Assembly: GCF_012396505.1 (NCBI RefSeq)
Contig: NZ_JAAXPN010000003.1
Span: 1 to 64,000 of the forward strand
DNA: 64,000 nucleotides
Source of the DNA: Periweissella fabalis
GTDB taxonomy: Bacteria > Bacillota > Bacilli > Lactobacillales > Lactobacillaceae
Direction: 5' to 3'
Shown one piece after another: positions 8,772 through 16,734 of this stretch (its first letter is position 1; each line of letters begins with the position of its first letter). Under the pieces are notes generated by a model that had not been told where the DNA came from, did not search any database, and was given only the letters and a program-made list of their open reading frames with translations. Position numbers and translations under genes: made by a program.

Positions 8772-9119
8772 GCAGTGAGCACTAACGAAAATCACTGATT
8801 ATGTGGGTTGGGCATACTTAGTGATTTAAAGTTAGGCGGAACTGACTGGTTGTTCGAGCACGTTTTAGCAGAGTGCGAGAACAACCGATAGGCAGTGAGC
8901 ACTAACGAAAATCACTGATTATGCGGGTTGGGCATACTTAGTGATTTAAAGTTAGGCGGAACTGACTGGTTGTTCGAGCACGTTTTAGCAGAGTGCGAGA
9001 ACAACCGATAGGCAGTGAGCACTAACGAAAATCACTGATTATGCGGGTTGGGCATACTTAGTGATTTAAAGTTAGGCGGAACTGACTGGTTGTTCGAGCA
9101 CGTTTTAGCAGAGTGCGAG
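8749..9119 (+). repeat. three tandem copies of a 120-bp structured intergenic repeat
   Basis: Units start at 8749, 8869 and 8989, and a partial fourth stops at 9119. The copies are almost identical; the only difference I see is T8804 in unit 1 against C in units 2 and 3. Each folds as one long hairpin. GTGC-GA-GAACAACC pairs with GGTTGTTC-GA-GCAC (8753 with 8861 in unit 1), leaving a symmetric GA/GA internal loop. Inside are ACTAACG/GTTAG strands, an AATCAC/GTGATT stem and a top hairpin with consensus ATGCGGKYTRGGCAT. The first unit begins inside the upstream gene. Relatives occur at 20910-21341, 58875-58981 and 63789-64000. Confidence 0.9.
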
Positions 9120-9200
9120 TAACTGCACTAAGTGGCGTAATGTACCAACAATAGCCAATGACTTGAACGATTACCATGTATTTTCAGAAAGGAGTTATCC

Positions 9201-9839
9201 ATGAAAACGACCAAAAAAAGAAATTTCATTATTATGATTCTCCTAGTAATCTGTCTTATTGTATGGGCGGGCGTTTATTTTTACCGAACCCAGGCGACCA
9301 TGACACATTACCAATCAACTATCCCAACTAATGACGCTCTTCAAAATATTAGTTTAAATTCTGGTGGTAGTGATGTTAACTTAACCTTCGCTAATACCGG
9401 GGCCAGTGAAATTAATTTAGCCGGCGATGTGACACCAGCTTTTATAAAACAAAATGAAATTATTCAAAAAGAAGCGACCGCCTTACACCTTAATTTCAAT
9501 AATTCACAGGGTCATCGGCTTTTTAATAGCAAAAAAACTTCCACACATGCAATTGATGTAACCATTCCAATTAGTGCCGCAATTAAACTCAAAACAGTCA
9601 TTATTAATACACATGGTGGTGATATTCGCCTAGTAAACGTTAATCAATTACGAGCCTTAAAGATAAATACAAATGGCGGGGATGTTTATTTATCTGACCA
9701 AGACGCCTTAACTTTTAACCATAAGTTCACTACTAGCGGTGGTGATAATGACTTTGCTGATAGTGGGCGCGGCAATGTTAATAATGGTGGCACATTAGCC
9801 ATCACTACAAATGGCGGAGATATTATTCGTAGTAAATAG
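9201..9839 (+). CDS. DUF4097-like membrane-anchored beta-strand protein
   Basis: The 212-residue protein has an N-terminal hydrophobic segment (about 8-28) after a basic MKTTKKRN start. It is therefore a signal anchor, with the rest outside the cell. The exported part is built of repeated beta turns of the form T(N/H)GGD (near 136-140, 152-156, 178-181 and 203-208), the pattern of DUF4097 putative adhesins, which stack as a right-handed beta helix. AAAGGAG lies six bases before the ATG. It follows the tandem repeat and ends at the terminator 9911-9948. Surface adhesion or envelope-stress function is a family guess only. Confidence 0.68.
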   Translation: MKTTKKRNFIIMILLVICLIVWAGVYFYRTQATMTHYQSTIPTNDALQNISLNSGGSDVNLTFANTGASEINLAGDVTPAFIKQNEIIQKEATALHLNFNNSQGHRLFNSKKTSTHAIDVTIPISAAIKLKTVIINTHGGDIRLVNVNQLRALKINTNGGDVYLSDQDALTFNHKFTTSGGDNDFADSGRGNVNNGGTLAITTNGGDIIRSK

Positions 9840-9910
9840 CACCACATCAAACTTATTGGATACATAAAAAGCATGTATGACAAAAAAACTTTAGATACAA
9901 TACAAAACTA

Positions 9911-9948
9911 AAAAAATCTCGACTGAAAAAATTCGGTCGGGATTTTTT
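9911..9948. terminator. bidirectional terminator
   Basis: AAAAAATC-TCGACTGAA pairs with TTCGGTCGGGATTTTTT across a short A-rich loop. It separates the plus-strand DUF4097 gene from the leftward transport operon. Confidence 0.85.
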
Positions 9949-9978
9949 AGTTTTATTTATCTCACAAGCATGTCGTAC

Positions 9979-10614
9979 TTAAATCCAAAAGGCCACTGCA
10001 CCATCAACGGTCTGGTGTAAAGACACCGGTGTGGCAAAAGTTGCCGTTAAATCGGTTGTAGTCATTATGTTACTTGGTTGGCCTTCATTTAATGTTGCTG
10101 CTGAAACTAACCAAATCCAATCCGCAACCCGATAAGCGTAATTTAAATCATGAACAACCATTAAGATAGTCGTTTTAAGCTGCGGTAATAACTGTAATAG
10201 ACGCTGTTGATATCGTAAATCCAAACCATTTAAAGGTTCATCTAATAAGATAACTGGGGCATTTTGCAATAAAATAAACGCTATCCAGACACGTTGTTGT
10301 TGTCCGCCAGATAGTTGGTTAACTTGCTTGGCTAATAATGGTGCCAATTCAAGTTCGGTCACAATATCAATTGTAAGTGGGCTTGTGGCACGTTGCTGTC
10401 CCAAAGTTAACAAATCATCAACACTTAATGCATCATAACTTTGATTTTGTTGTGGTAAGTATGCACATTCAGGAAGATGCGTTGCTAAATACGCTAATAA
10501 TGTCGATTTACCACTTCCGTTTGGACCTAATAATACTGTAATCTGTTGATCAGGTAAAGTTGCTTGGCTAACTTGCAAAAGATTGCGGGGCAACGTAATT
10601 TCTTTAATTAACAT
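9979..10614 (-). CDS. ABC transporter ATPase, iron-siderophore/heme type
   Basis: This 211-residue ATP-binding subunit has Walker A GPNGSGKST (30-38), signature LSGGQQQR (101-108), Walker B VILLDEP (121-127) and switch histidine VVHD. It is shorter than typical FecE/FepC proteins (about 250), with a trimmed C terminus. It would power import by the neighbouring permease from the cytoplasmic face. The start is preceded by GAGGACACG and overlaps the end of the permease gene by 11 bases, indicating translational coupling. Together with the binding protein and NEAT protein upstream, this makes a heme or iron-chelate importer likely. Confidence 0.85.
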   Translation of the reverse strand: MLIKEITLPRNLLQVSQATLPDQQITVLLGPNGSGKSTLLAYLATHLPECAYLPQQNQSYDALSVDDLLTLGQQRATSPLTIDIVTELELAPLLAKQVNQLSGGQQQRVWIAFILLQNAPVILLDEPLNGLDLRYQQRLLQLLPQLKTTILMVVHDLNYAYRVADWIWLVSAATLNEGQPSNIMTTTDLTATFATPVSLHQTVDGAVAFWI

Positions 10615-11509
10615 CGTGTCCTCGTTTCCAAAATACTAACAATAGTGGTGCCGTTAGTAACATCAATACCGCCCCGGTGGGCAATTCAAGTGGATAATGC
10701 AGACTATGGGCCAGTAAATCACTACCACTTAACATCACTGCTCCCAACAATCCTGTCACAACTAAACGATTTTGGGCAGGCTTAGTCATAAGTTGGGCAA
10801 CGACTTGTGCAATGATTAAGCCAACAAAAAAAGTTGATCCCAATACCGCGGTCACCGCCCCGATAAATAACGCCGCTCCGAGTTGCCATAATAAGCTCAA
10901 CCGCTTTTCATCAATCCCAAGTTGACCGACATGAATTTGGGGGAGTGCAAAATAAGTTAAGGTTGGCCCCGCTATTTGCCAAATAATAATCCCAACAACA
11001 CAAAAGATTGCTAGTAACCACGTATCTTGCAGCGTGACATTGGCTAATGACTTCCCTACGAAGCCTTGATTACTCGTAATTAAAGTCGTAATCGCATTTA
11101 AGAGCATCGCCACACCCAAGCCACCTAATAACAACTGAAGTGGTTGGCGTAAGATGCGTAACATACTAGCACGTAAAATTAACAACCAAACAATAGCCCA
11201 CAGTGCCCCGGTCAACACACGCCATGGTGTAGCTGGCGCAAATATCACCGCAATTAAAGCATTCCCTAATTCAACCCCACTGGCCAACCCCAACATACCG
11301 CCATCAACGTAGCGATTGCGAAGAGTAGTTTGAAAAATAACAGCACTAACTGCTAACATCCCACCACCAATTAAAGCAAATATTAGGCGGGGGACACGAA
11401 GTTGCCAAAAAATTTGTGTTGTGGGCCACATATGCCCTAGTGGCAAACCTAATGTTAAGCCACTAATTAGTAAGATTGCACTAATTAACCCACCACCTAA
11501 ATACTTCAT
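10604..11509 (-). CDS. FecCD-family permease of iron/heme ABC transporter
   Basis: This polytopic membrane protein of 301 residues is slightly shorter than the usual 330. The FecCD signature is visible near the N terminus (LRVPRLIFALIGGGMLAVS, then a GMLGLASG segment). Later segments include GSTFFVGLIIAQVVAQLM and the C-terminal ELPTGAVLMLL, corresponding to the family's ELPVG motif. The start is ATG 11509, with GGAGG seven bases before it; it overlaps the stop of the binding-protein gene as ATGA. The upstream in-frame start at 11527 would overlap more and lacks a Shine-Dalgarno. It forms the channel for the substrate delivered by the upstream binding protein. Confidence 0.85.
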   Translation of the reverse strand: MKYLGGGLISAILLISGLTLGLPLGHMWPTTQIFWQLRVPRLIFALIGGGMLAVSAVIFQTTLRNRYVDGGMLGLASGVELGNALIAVIFAPATPWRVLTGALWAIVWLLILRASMLRILRQPLQLLLGGLGVAMLLNAITTLITSNQGFVGKSLANVTLQDTWLLAIFCVVGIIIWQIAGPTLTYFALPQIHVGQLGIDEKRLSLLWQLGAALFIGAVTAVLGSTFFVGLIIAQVVAQLMTKPAQNRLVVTGLLGAVMLSGSDLLAHSLHYPLELPTGAVLMLLTAPLLLVFWKRGHDVN

Positions 11510-12369
11510 TTGGCTGCCTCCATCCACGTTTGAATCTGATGATAAGCTTCATTGACATGCATATTAGCGGTCAAACCAAATTCGGATGCTAAAGCATCAT
11601 AGACATGGCCTTCGCGCGTGGCTGCCAAATTTTTGTAAGGTGCGTGTTTAAATGTTTCTTCAAAGTTAGCTTGAACACTGGCTGGCATGGCATGGGCAAA
11701 ACGAATCACAACATCTGGATCCATTTCAGCAATCGTTTGCGGATTAACTGGTGCATAAGGACTATTGGGATCGCTAGCCACGACAGTCCCACCAGCTCTT
11801 GTGACTAAATCACCGACATAGCTATGTTGGTTTGCAACTAAAAATGCCCCGCCAGGCATCCCCATCAAAATTAAGACTTTAACCCCACTAGCTGGTTGTG
11901 CTTTAGGTAAAGTAATTTGTTTTAATAACCGTCTGGCTGCTCGTTCCTTATGATAGGTACTACCAATTTGGCTAATACTTTGTTGCATTTGTTCATAATT
12001 ATTAAAGTTTAGCACTTGCATTGGTATCTTTTGTTGCTTTAATTTAGCACTGTAATCATCAGCAACTGCTTGATCGACATAGACGACACTGGATTTTATT
12101 TTGCTAATTTGTTCAAAATTAATACTTGTATGATTACCTACTTTGGGTAATTTTTGGACTTTCGCTGGTAAGGTTTCTGTCGTTGTGGGTACACCCGCAA
12201 GCTTAATTCCTAACCGATTAAAGATTTCTAGTTGCGCAACAGTTGTCACAACAGGTGTGTGAGCCGTCGTAGTTGTTGTGGTATTTGCTTGCTTGAAATG
12301 CCACAACACTCCACCAACTAGCAAGATTAGTAAAACAAAACTACTGAAAATAATTTTTTTATTATGCAT
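11506..12369 (-). CDS. substrate-binding protein of iron/heme ABC transporter, membrane-anchored
   Basis: The 287-residue protein is of the FecB/IsdE class, with two alpha/beta lobes. Segments such as QLEIFNRLGIKLAGVPTT, FEQISKIKSSVVYVD, YVGDLVTRAGGTVVAS and ADPDVVIRFAH-like text match class III binding proteins. It has a single N-terminal hydrophobic helix (about 5-24) and no lipobox cysteine, so it is anchored by the uncleaved helix rather than by lipid. That is uncommon for Gram-positive homologues. It lies 20 bases after the NEAT-domain gene and overlaps the permease gene. It probably accepts heme from NEAT proteins, by analogy with IsdE. Confidence 0.8.
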   Translation of the reverse strand: MHNKKIIFSSFVLLILLVGGVLWHFKQANTTTTTTAHTPVVTTVAQLEIFNRLGIKLAGVPTTTETLPAKVQKLPKVGNHTSINFEQISKIKSSVVYVDQAVADDYSAKLKQQKIPMQVLNFNNYEQMQQSISQIGSTYHKERAARRLLKQITLPKAQPASGVKVLILMGMPGGAFLVANQHSYVGDLVTRAGGTVVASDPNSPYAPVNPQTIAEMDPDVVIRFAHAMPASVQANFEETFKHAPYKNLAATREGHVYDALASEFGLTANMHVNEAYHQIQTWMEAAK

Positions 12370-12389
12370 TATCCATTCCTATTTTATTG

Positions 12390-13139
12390 TTAATGCTTTT
12401 TAAATAGCATTAATAAACCAACTAAAATTCCGCCACCGCCAATTCCACCAACAGCATACATCCATGTCGATCCATGTAAAAATGAATTAGTGGCTGGGGA
12501 TGTTTGTTTAACGGTCGTGACCGATTGGGTAACCGCACTGCTGCTAGTTTGTGAAACTTTATTCACAAGACTACTACTACTACTAGTTTTAGCACTATTA
12601 CTTTGTGAAGAACTGGCTTTGTTATCTGGACTGCTTGCACTATGACTGGTTACTTGGCTACTAGTCGTTGATGAACTCGCACTAGCTTTTGGGGTTGCAA
12701 CCGCAGTTAATGGTGGTAAGCTCGTGGCATTAAATTTTAAACCAAAACCATAGTCATGGTGATAATTCAGTGCATCGACATCAACGTGCATGGCGCCATT
12801 AACTAAACTCGTTAAATTGGTGGTCAAAAAATTAAACGTATAATAATCGGTATTGCCTTGGGTGCGTTTACTAATTGATGGTGTTTGACCCGCTATGGAG
12901 CCAATTGTGACGGGGAAACTGCCTAAGTCATGAGTCGTGGCAATTGACACTGCAACATGATATTGGCCATTAATGACCGTTACATTGGCGGGATTGACAA
13001 AATAGGCACTTGCATATGACTGCTCACTTGAGCCATCCTTGAAAATTTGGTACGGTACAGCTTGGGCCCCCGCCAATGAACTGGTACTGATCAATGTGAT
13101 CAATACCGTCGCCCCAGCGATTAATACTCGTTTAAACAC
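12390..13139 (-). CDS. NEAT-domain cell-surface heme-binding protein
   Basis: The 249-residue precursor has a signal peptide (about 1-27, ending AGA-QA). One NEAT domain spans about 29-137, then a long Ser/Thr-rich stalk (150-215) and a C-terminal membrane helix with basic tail (about 226-249). The NEAT heme signature is LNYHHDYGFGLKF, giving Y126-x3-Y130, where the second Tyr position of YxxxY normally supports the iron-ligating first Tyr. No LPxTG sorting motif is visible, so it is held by the membrane helix. Translation starts at GTG 13139, eight bases after AAGGAG. It is first in the operon feeding the ABC importer and is divergent from the LRR-NEAT protein. Confidence 0.82.
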   Translation of the reverse strand: MFKRVLIAGATVLITLISTSSLAGAQAVPYQIFKDGSSEQSYASAYFVNPANVTVINGQYHVAVSIATTHDLGSFPVTIGSIAGQTPSISKRTQGNTDYYTFNFLTTNLTSLVNGAMHVDVDALNYHHDYGFGLKFNATSLPPLTAVATPKASASSSTTSSQVTSHSASSPDNKASSSQSNSAKTSSSSSLVNKVSQTSSSAVTQSVTTVKQTSPATNSFLHGSTWMYAVGGIGGGGILVGLLMLFKKH

Positions 13140-13212
13140 GTTAGTTTCTCCTTAATTTGAGGTATAAAAAATTATTTATATGGTTTATCTAATTAATAAA
13201 TTAAATAAGTAT

Positions 13213-13241
13213 TTGTGAAGAGTTACTCAATAGTATACAAT
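13213..13241 (+). promoter_or_regulatory. SigA promoter of the LRR-NEAT gene
   Basis: TTGTGA (13213-13218) and TACAAT (13236-13241) are 17 bases apart, about 40 bases before the ATG. I find no convincing Fur box in the intergenic region, though iron control would be expected. Confidence 0.6.
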
Positions 13242-13282
13242 AATTTAATAGTTATTGACTATTCGAAAGGAATTTTTTTCAA

Positions 13283-15940
13283 ATGAAAAAATATTATTTG
13301 GTTTTGTTATTAGCATCCCTTACCCTTGGGGGAGCGTTGCAAAATCATGTTCAGGCCACACCTATCAAGGCTACAGTCGCACAAAGTAACTCAAATATTG
13401 ATACATGGATGCCAGATAAAAATCTCCAACAAGCTGTCCAAACTACCTTAGGAGCTAAGGTGCCATTAACACAAGCAAATATGTCTAAATTAACACAAGC
13501 TAATTTTACGAGTGCTAATATTAGTAATCTAAAAGGGCTAGAGTATGCCACCAATTTGCAACGGCTTGATTTAACCGATAACACGATTACAGATGTCAGT
13601 CCACTGGGGGCATTACCTAATCTGACCGCTTTAAGTTTGCGCCTTAATGATGCCGATAATTTGCCTGATTTAGCAGCTCTTAAAAATCCTAACTTGCAGA
13701 TGCTAAATTTAATCGGTGATTATTATGGTGATCAACCAGCTAAATTAGCCGGTTTAGCTAATTTGACTAAGTTATCAAACCTCCAGATGGTTAGCACCCA
13801 TTTAACTAGTATTCCAAGATTAGCTCCAAATGCCCCACTGACTACCTTGGATTTATCAGGGAATAAAATCACCGATGTTAGTGCTTTAGCTCGGTATCCT
13901 CAATTGACATCATTGGGAATTTCATCTAATAAAATCAGCAACTGGGCCCCAATTGCCAAGTTAACTAATTTAACAACTTTAATGGCAGGGAATAATCCCC
14001 AAACTAATATTGCTGATTTAAAGGCACTCACAAAATTACAAAAGTTAAATTTATCCCAACTTGGATTAACCGATGCCGATATTAAAACTTTATTACCTCA
14101 GTTGACCAGCTTAACTAATTTATCAATTGATTTTAACGGCCAAATTAGTGATCTAAGCCCATTGGCAAACTTAACTAAGTTAACGTATTTAAACTTCAAT
14201 AAAGATGCTGTGAGTGACTTAACTCCATTAGCAAACTTAACTAAGTTAACAAGCTTGGCTTTCTCAAATAACCAAGTTAGTGATGTACGACCATTAGCAA
14301 ATTTAACTAACTTAACTAGTCTTGGCTTCTTACGAAATCAAGTTTTAGACCTTAGCCCATTGCATAATTTAAAGCAACTTACTAACTTTAATGCTAAGTT
14401 TCAATTTGTAACTAAACCGAACTTAACTTTACCAGCTAAGCAAGGGTTAGTCGCCACCTTAGCAGCCAAAGATATTAATGGCACCGTGATTCCACTAACT
14501 TTTGCTAGCGGAACACCAGTTACGATTACTGGTGATAAAGTCAGCTACACGGCTCAGACAGTACCAGGTAGTACTAGTTTGGCTTGGAATAATACTAATG
14601 CTAATTCTGTAAGCAAAAACTTTAGTGGAAGCGTAGTGCAACCATTTACGTTACACCAAGATGCACCAACTGAGCCAATAAACCCAGTTAAATTACTAGT
14701 TACTAAAGGTGATAATCCAAATTTAACCTCTGTAGCTAGTAACTACATTATGCAGCAAGCTACTTTAGTCACCCATGCAAACGGCAGTGGAATATTGAAC
14801 TTTAAAGTTGTGGTCCCCGTTGGTTACGGTAAAAATAGTATTTTATTCCAAGATGCTCAACAAATCAGTGCCGATAAGGTTGGTGATAGTTACGTTCTTA
14901 ATTATCGTTTACCGCTAACAGCACACCAAATGAAGCAACCGGCCGTACTTGAACGGATGCATGTTGATATTAACTTCAATAACTTTGTCTACAATTATAC
15001 GTATAACGTTTACTTTAAAATTGTGCATAATACCGATTATGACCCTCAACCAACCGTTGACCCTAATGGACCATTATTTGATTTACCAAGTCAGCCTACT
15101 AAGCAACCTAGCTCAACAGGTGATAATAATCCACGGCCAATTAGCAAGCCAATGGGACCATTTGACCAAATTCGTTCAGTTGGTTTGCAAATTCGTTCAG
15201 TTGGTTTGCAAATTCTCAAAGGTGATCAATCACAATCAGCTTCGGTAGCAAACCAATATATCCAACCAGTGGCAACATTACAAGTTCAACCTGATGGTAG
15301 TGGGATGTTATTAGTCAAAGCGGTTGTCCCAGCAGCTTTTGGACCTAATAGTATTAGCTTTTACAATGGTCGCCGTGTTAGTGCTGTTAAACAAGGTAGT
15401 AATTATGTGATGACATATGCCTTGCCATTGACGGCTGCACAATTAAATGCTCCCGAATTTTTAGAAACGATGCATGTTGACATTAAGGTTGGTAGCTTTA
15501 TCTATAACCATATTTATAATGTTTTCTTCAAGTTACATGGTGGCAGTGGCTTTGCGGCCAATACACCAACTAACTTGATTGACCAAAGTTTTATAAATGC
15601 CGCAATTCTTAATGGTGGTACCCCACCAACGAATTTCCAAACTCCTAATACTAGTGGTAGTAGCATAACTGCAATGAGCAGTGATATTATCAGTGACGCG
15701 CAAAAACAACTAGTCGCTACTGAAAAGAATTCATCAAGCAAAAATGCTCAAACAGCAAACCAAAAAACAGTAACCCAAACGGCCAACAGCAACCGTAAAT
15801 TAGCAGCCGTGGCAACCCAACCACAAGCTAGCTCCGTGAATGTCAGCGGTGATATCAAGAAAGTCAGTGCCTTTGTGGCCGCGCTCCTTGGTGTCGTCGC
15901 CGTCTATGGTGGCTGGTACTGGTTGAAGCAACGCAAGTAA
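13283..15940 (+). CDS. leucine-rich-repeat surface protein with two NEAT domains
   Basis: The 885-residue protein has a signal peptide (1-25), a cap, and about twelve internalin-type 22-residue leucine-rich repeats (about 85-370, e.g. LANLTKLTSLAFSNNQVSD). A beta-sandwich-like inter-repeat domain follows (about 375-455). NEAT-like domain 1 (468-582) carries Y570-NYT-Y574 and NEAT-like domain 2 (641-752) carries Y741-NHI-Y745. A linker and a C-terminal membrane helix (about 862-882) end in KQRK. Both NEAT domains keep the YxxxY heme signature. The architecture recalls streptococcal Shr and Bacillus IlsA, which bind heme or hemoproteins. There is no LPxTG. A 21-bp direct duplication (15167-15208) repeats QIRSVGL just before NEAT 2. 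It probably captures heme and passes it to the neighbouring NEAT protein and importer. Confidence 0.82.
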   Translation: MKKYYLVLLLASLTLGGALQNHVQATPIKATVAQSNSNIDTWMPDKNLQQAVQTTLGAKVPLTQANMSKLTQANFTSANISNLKGLEYATNLQRLDLTDNTITDVSPLGALPNLTALSLRLNDADNLPDLAALKNPNLQMLNLIGDYYGDQPAKLAGLANLTKLSNLQMVSTHLTSIPRLAPNAPLTTLDLSGNKITDVSALARYPQLTSLGISSNKISNWAPIAKLTNLTTLMAGNNPQTNIADLKALTKLQKLNLSQLGLTDADIKTLLPQLTSLTNLSIDFNGQISDLSPLANLTKLTYLNFNKDAVSDLTPLANLTKLTSLAFSNNQVSDVRPLANLTNLTSLGFLRNQVLDLSPLHNLKQLTNFNAKFQFVTKPNLTLPAKQGLVATLAAKDINGTVIPLTFASGTPVTITGDKVSYTAQTVPGSTSLAWNNTNANSVSKNFSGSVVQPFTLHQDAPTEPINPVKLLVTKGDNPNLTSVASNYIMQQATLVTHANGSGILNFKVVVPVGYGKNSILFQDAQQISADKVGDSYVLNYRLPLTAHQMKQPAVLERMHVDINFNNFVYNYTYNVYFKIVHNTDYDPQPTVDPNGPLFDLPSQPTKQPSSTGDNNPRPISKPMGPFDQIRSVGLQIRSVGLQILKGDQSQSASVANQYIQPVATLQVQPDGSGMLLVKAVVPAAFGPNSISFYNGRRVSAVKQGSNYVMTYALPLTAAQLNAPEFLETMHVDIKVGSFIYNHIYNVFFKLHGGSGFAANTPTNLIDQSFINAAILNGGTPPTNFQTPNTSGSSITAMSSDIISDAQKQLVATEKNSSSKNAQTANQKTVTQTANSNRKLAAVATQPQASSVNVSGDIKKVSAFVAALLGVVAVYGGWYWLKQRK

Positions 15941-15955
15941 TGCGATACCCAACAC

Positions 15956-15990
15956 AAAAGCGCCCACTAGTCTTTCTAGTGAGCGCTTTT
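15956..15990. terminator. bidirectional terminator
   Basis: AAAAGCGC and CACTAG pair with CTAGTG and GCGCTTTT with one C-A mismatch. It lies between the LRR-NEAT gene and fliS, which converge. Confidence 0.85.
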
Positions 15991-15993
15991 AAT

Positions 15994-16365
15994 TTATCCT
16001 TCAAGCTGTTTCCATGTCACCAACAAATCCGTCATTAACGTATCGACTTCGGCTAATTTAGCTGAATCGTTATTGATGTTAGCTTGGACTAATTGTTCGT
16101 ACATGTAGTCGTATAAGTTGATCAATTCCGGGCCCACTGAACCTTCCACGTCTTGGTTAACCGCGTATTTAAGTTCCAAAATAATGTCTTGGGCTAAGAG
16201 AATCTTGGCGTGGGTCTTAGGCTTATCTTCGGCTTCAATCGCCTTTTGGGCTAACTTAACATTCTTAATTGCGCCGGCCATTAACATGCTAATCAATTGG
16301 GCGGGACTAGCACTCATCACTTGGTTTTTTAAATAACTTTGGTTCGTTTGTTGGTAGTTCATCAT
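15994..16365 (-). CDS. fliS: flagellin export chaperone FliS
   Basis: The 123-residue all-helical protein starts NYQQTNQSYLKNQVMSASPAQ, close to the FliS signature in which a Tyr-rich N terminus precedes a PxxLIxMLxxGAI helix (about 21-33). FliS caps the C-terminal helix of newly made flagellin and carries it to the export gate. It is last in the fliD-fliT-fliS unit, 14 bases after fliT. AAGGAG lies ten bases before the first of two adjacent ATGs. Two flagellin genes in the next unit are its clients. Confidence 0.93.
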   Translation of the reverse strand: MMNYQQTNQSYLKNQVMSASPAQLISMLMAGAIKNVKLAQKAIEAEDKPKTHAKILLAQDIILELKYAVNQDVEGSVGPELINLYDYMYEQLVQANINNDSAKLAEVDTLMTDLLVTWKQLEG

Positions 16366-16379
16366 GGGTCATTTTCTCC

Positions 16380-16709
16380 TTATACATCCCGGTTAATGAA
16401 AGTCGCCTGCGCATCATATTGCATGTAGGCCGCGACGGTTGATTTTTTTTGCGTCATCGTCATAATTTGTGCTTGCACGGCATTTTTTTGTTGCTCGATG
16501 CCGACTAACAAATGTTGAAATTTATTTTGAATATTTTGGATTAATAACTGCTCATCAGCGGCTAACGTTGCGTAATCAAGTAGCGTTAGCTTGGCCAATA
16601 ATTGGTCGTTAACGCGCAACACATCTTGAACCGCTTCCGGACTAGTCACTTCGCGCTCCAAATTATGCCCCAACATATCAATAATAATGCGGTCTGTTGT
16701 TGATAACAT
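16380..16709 (-). CDS. fliT: FliT-like flagellar export chaperone
   Basis: The 109-residue helical protein has low sequence conservation but is the right size and in the right place (fliD-fliT-fliS) for FliT, the chaperone of the filament cap protein FliD. It starts MLSTTDRIIIDMLGHNLERE; a central leucine-rich amphipathic helix and a Gln-rich stretch (about 75-100) could form a coiled coil. The start is ATG 16709 because AAAGGAG ends five bases before it; the in-frame ATG at 16724 overlaps that site. The assignment rests on gene order and helical character rather than clear motifs. Confidence 0.7.
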   Translation of the reverse strand: MLSTTDRIIIDMLGHNLEREVTSPEAVQDVLRVNDQLLAKLTLLDYATLAADEQLLIQNIQNKFQHLLVGIEQQKNAVQAQIMTMTQKKSTVAAYMQYDAQATFINRDV

Positions 16710-16734
16710 GCCGACTCCTTTCATTTACCAGTGG

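Noticed and set aside
8749-9119. CRISPR-like array suggested by evenly spaced repeats
   Set aside because: The 120-bp units are contiguous and identical throughout, with no unique spacers between short repeats, and no cas genes are nearby.
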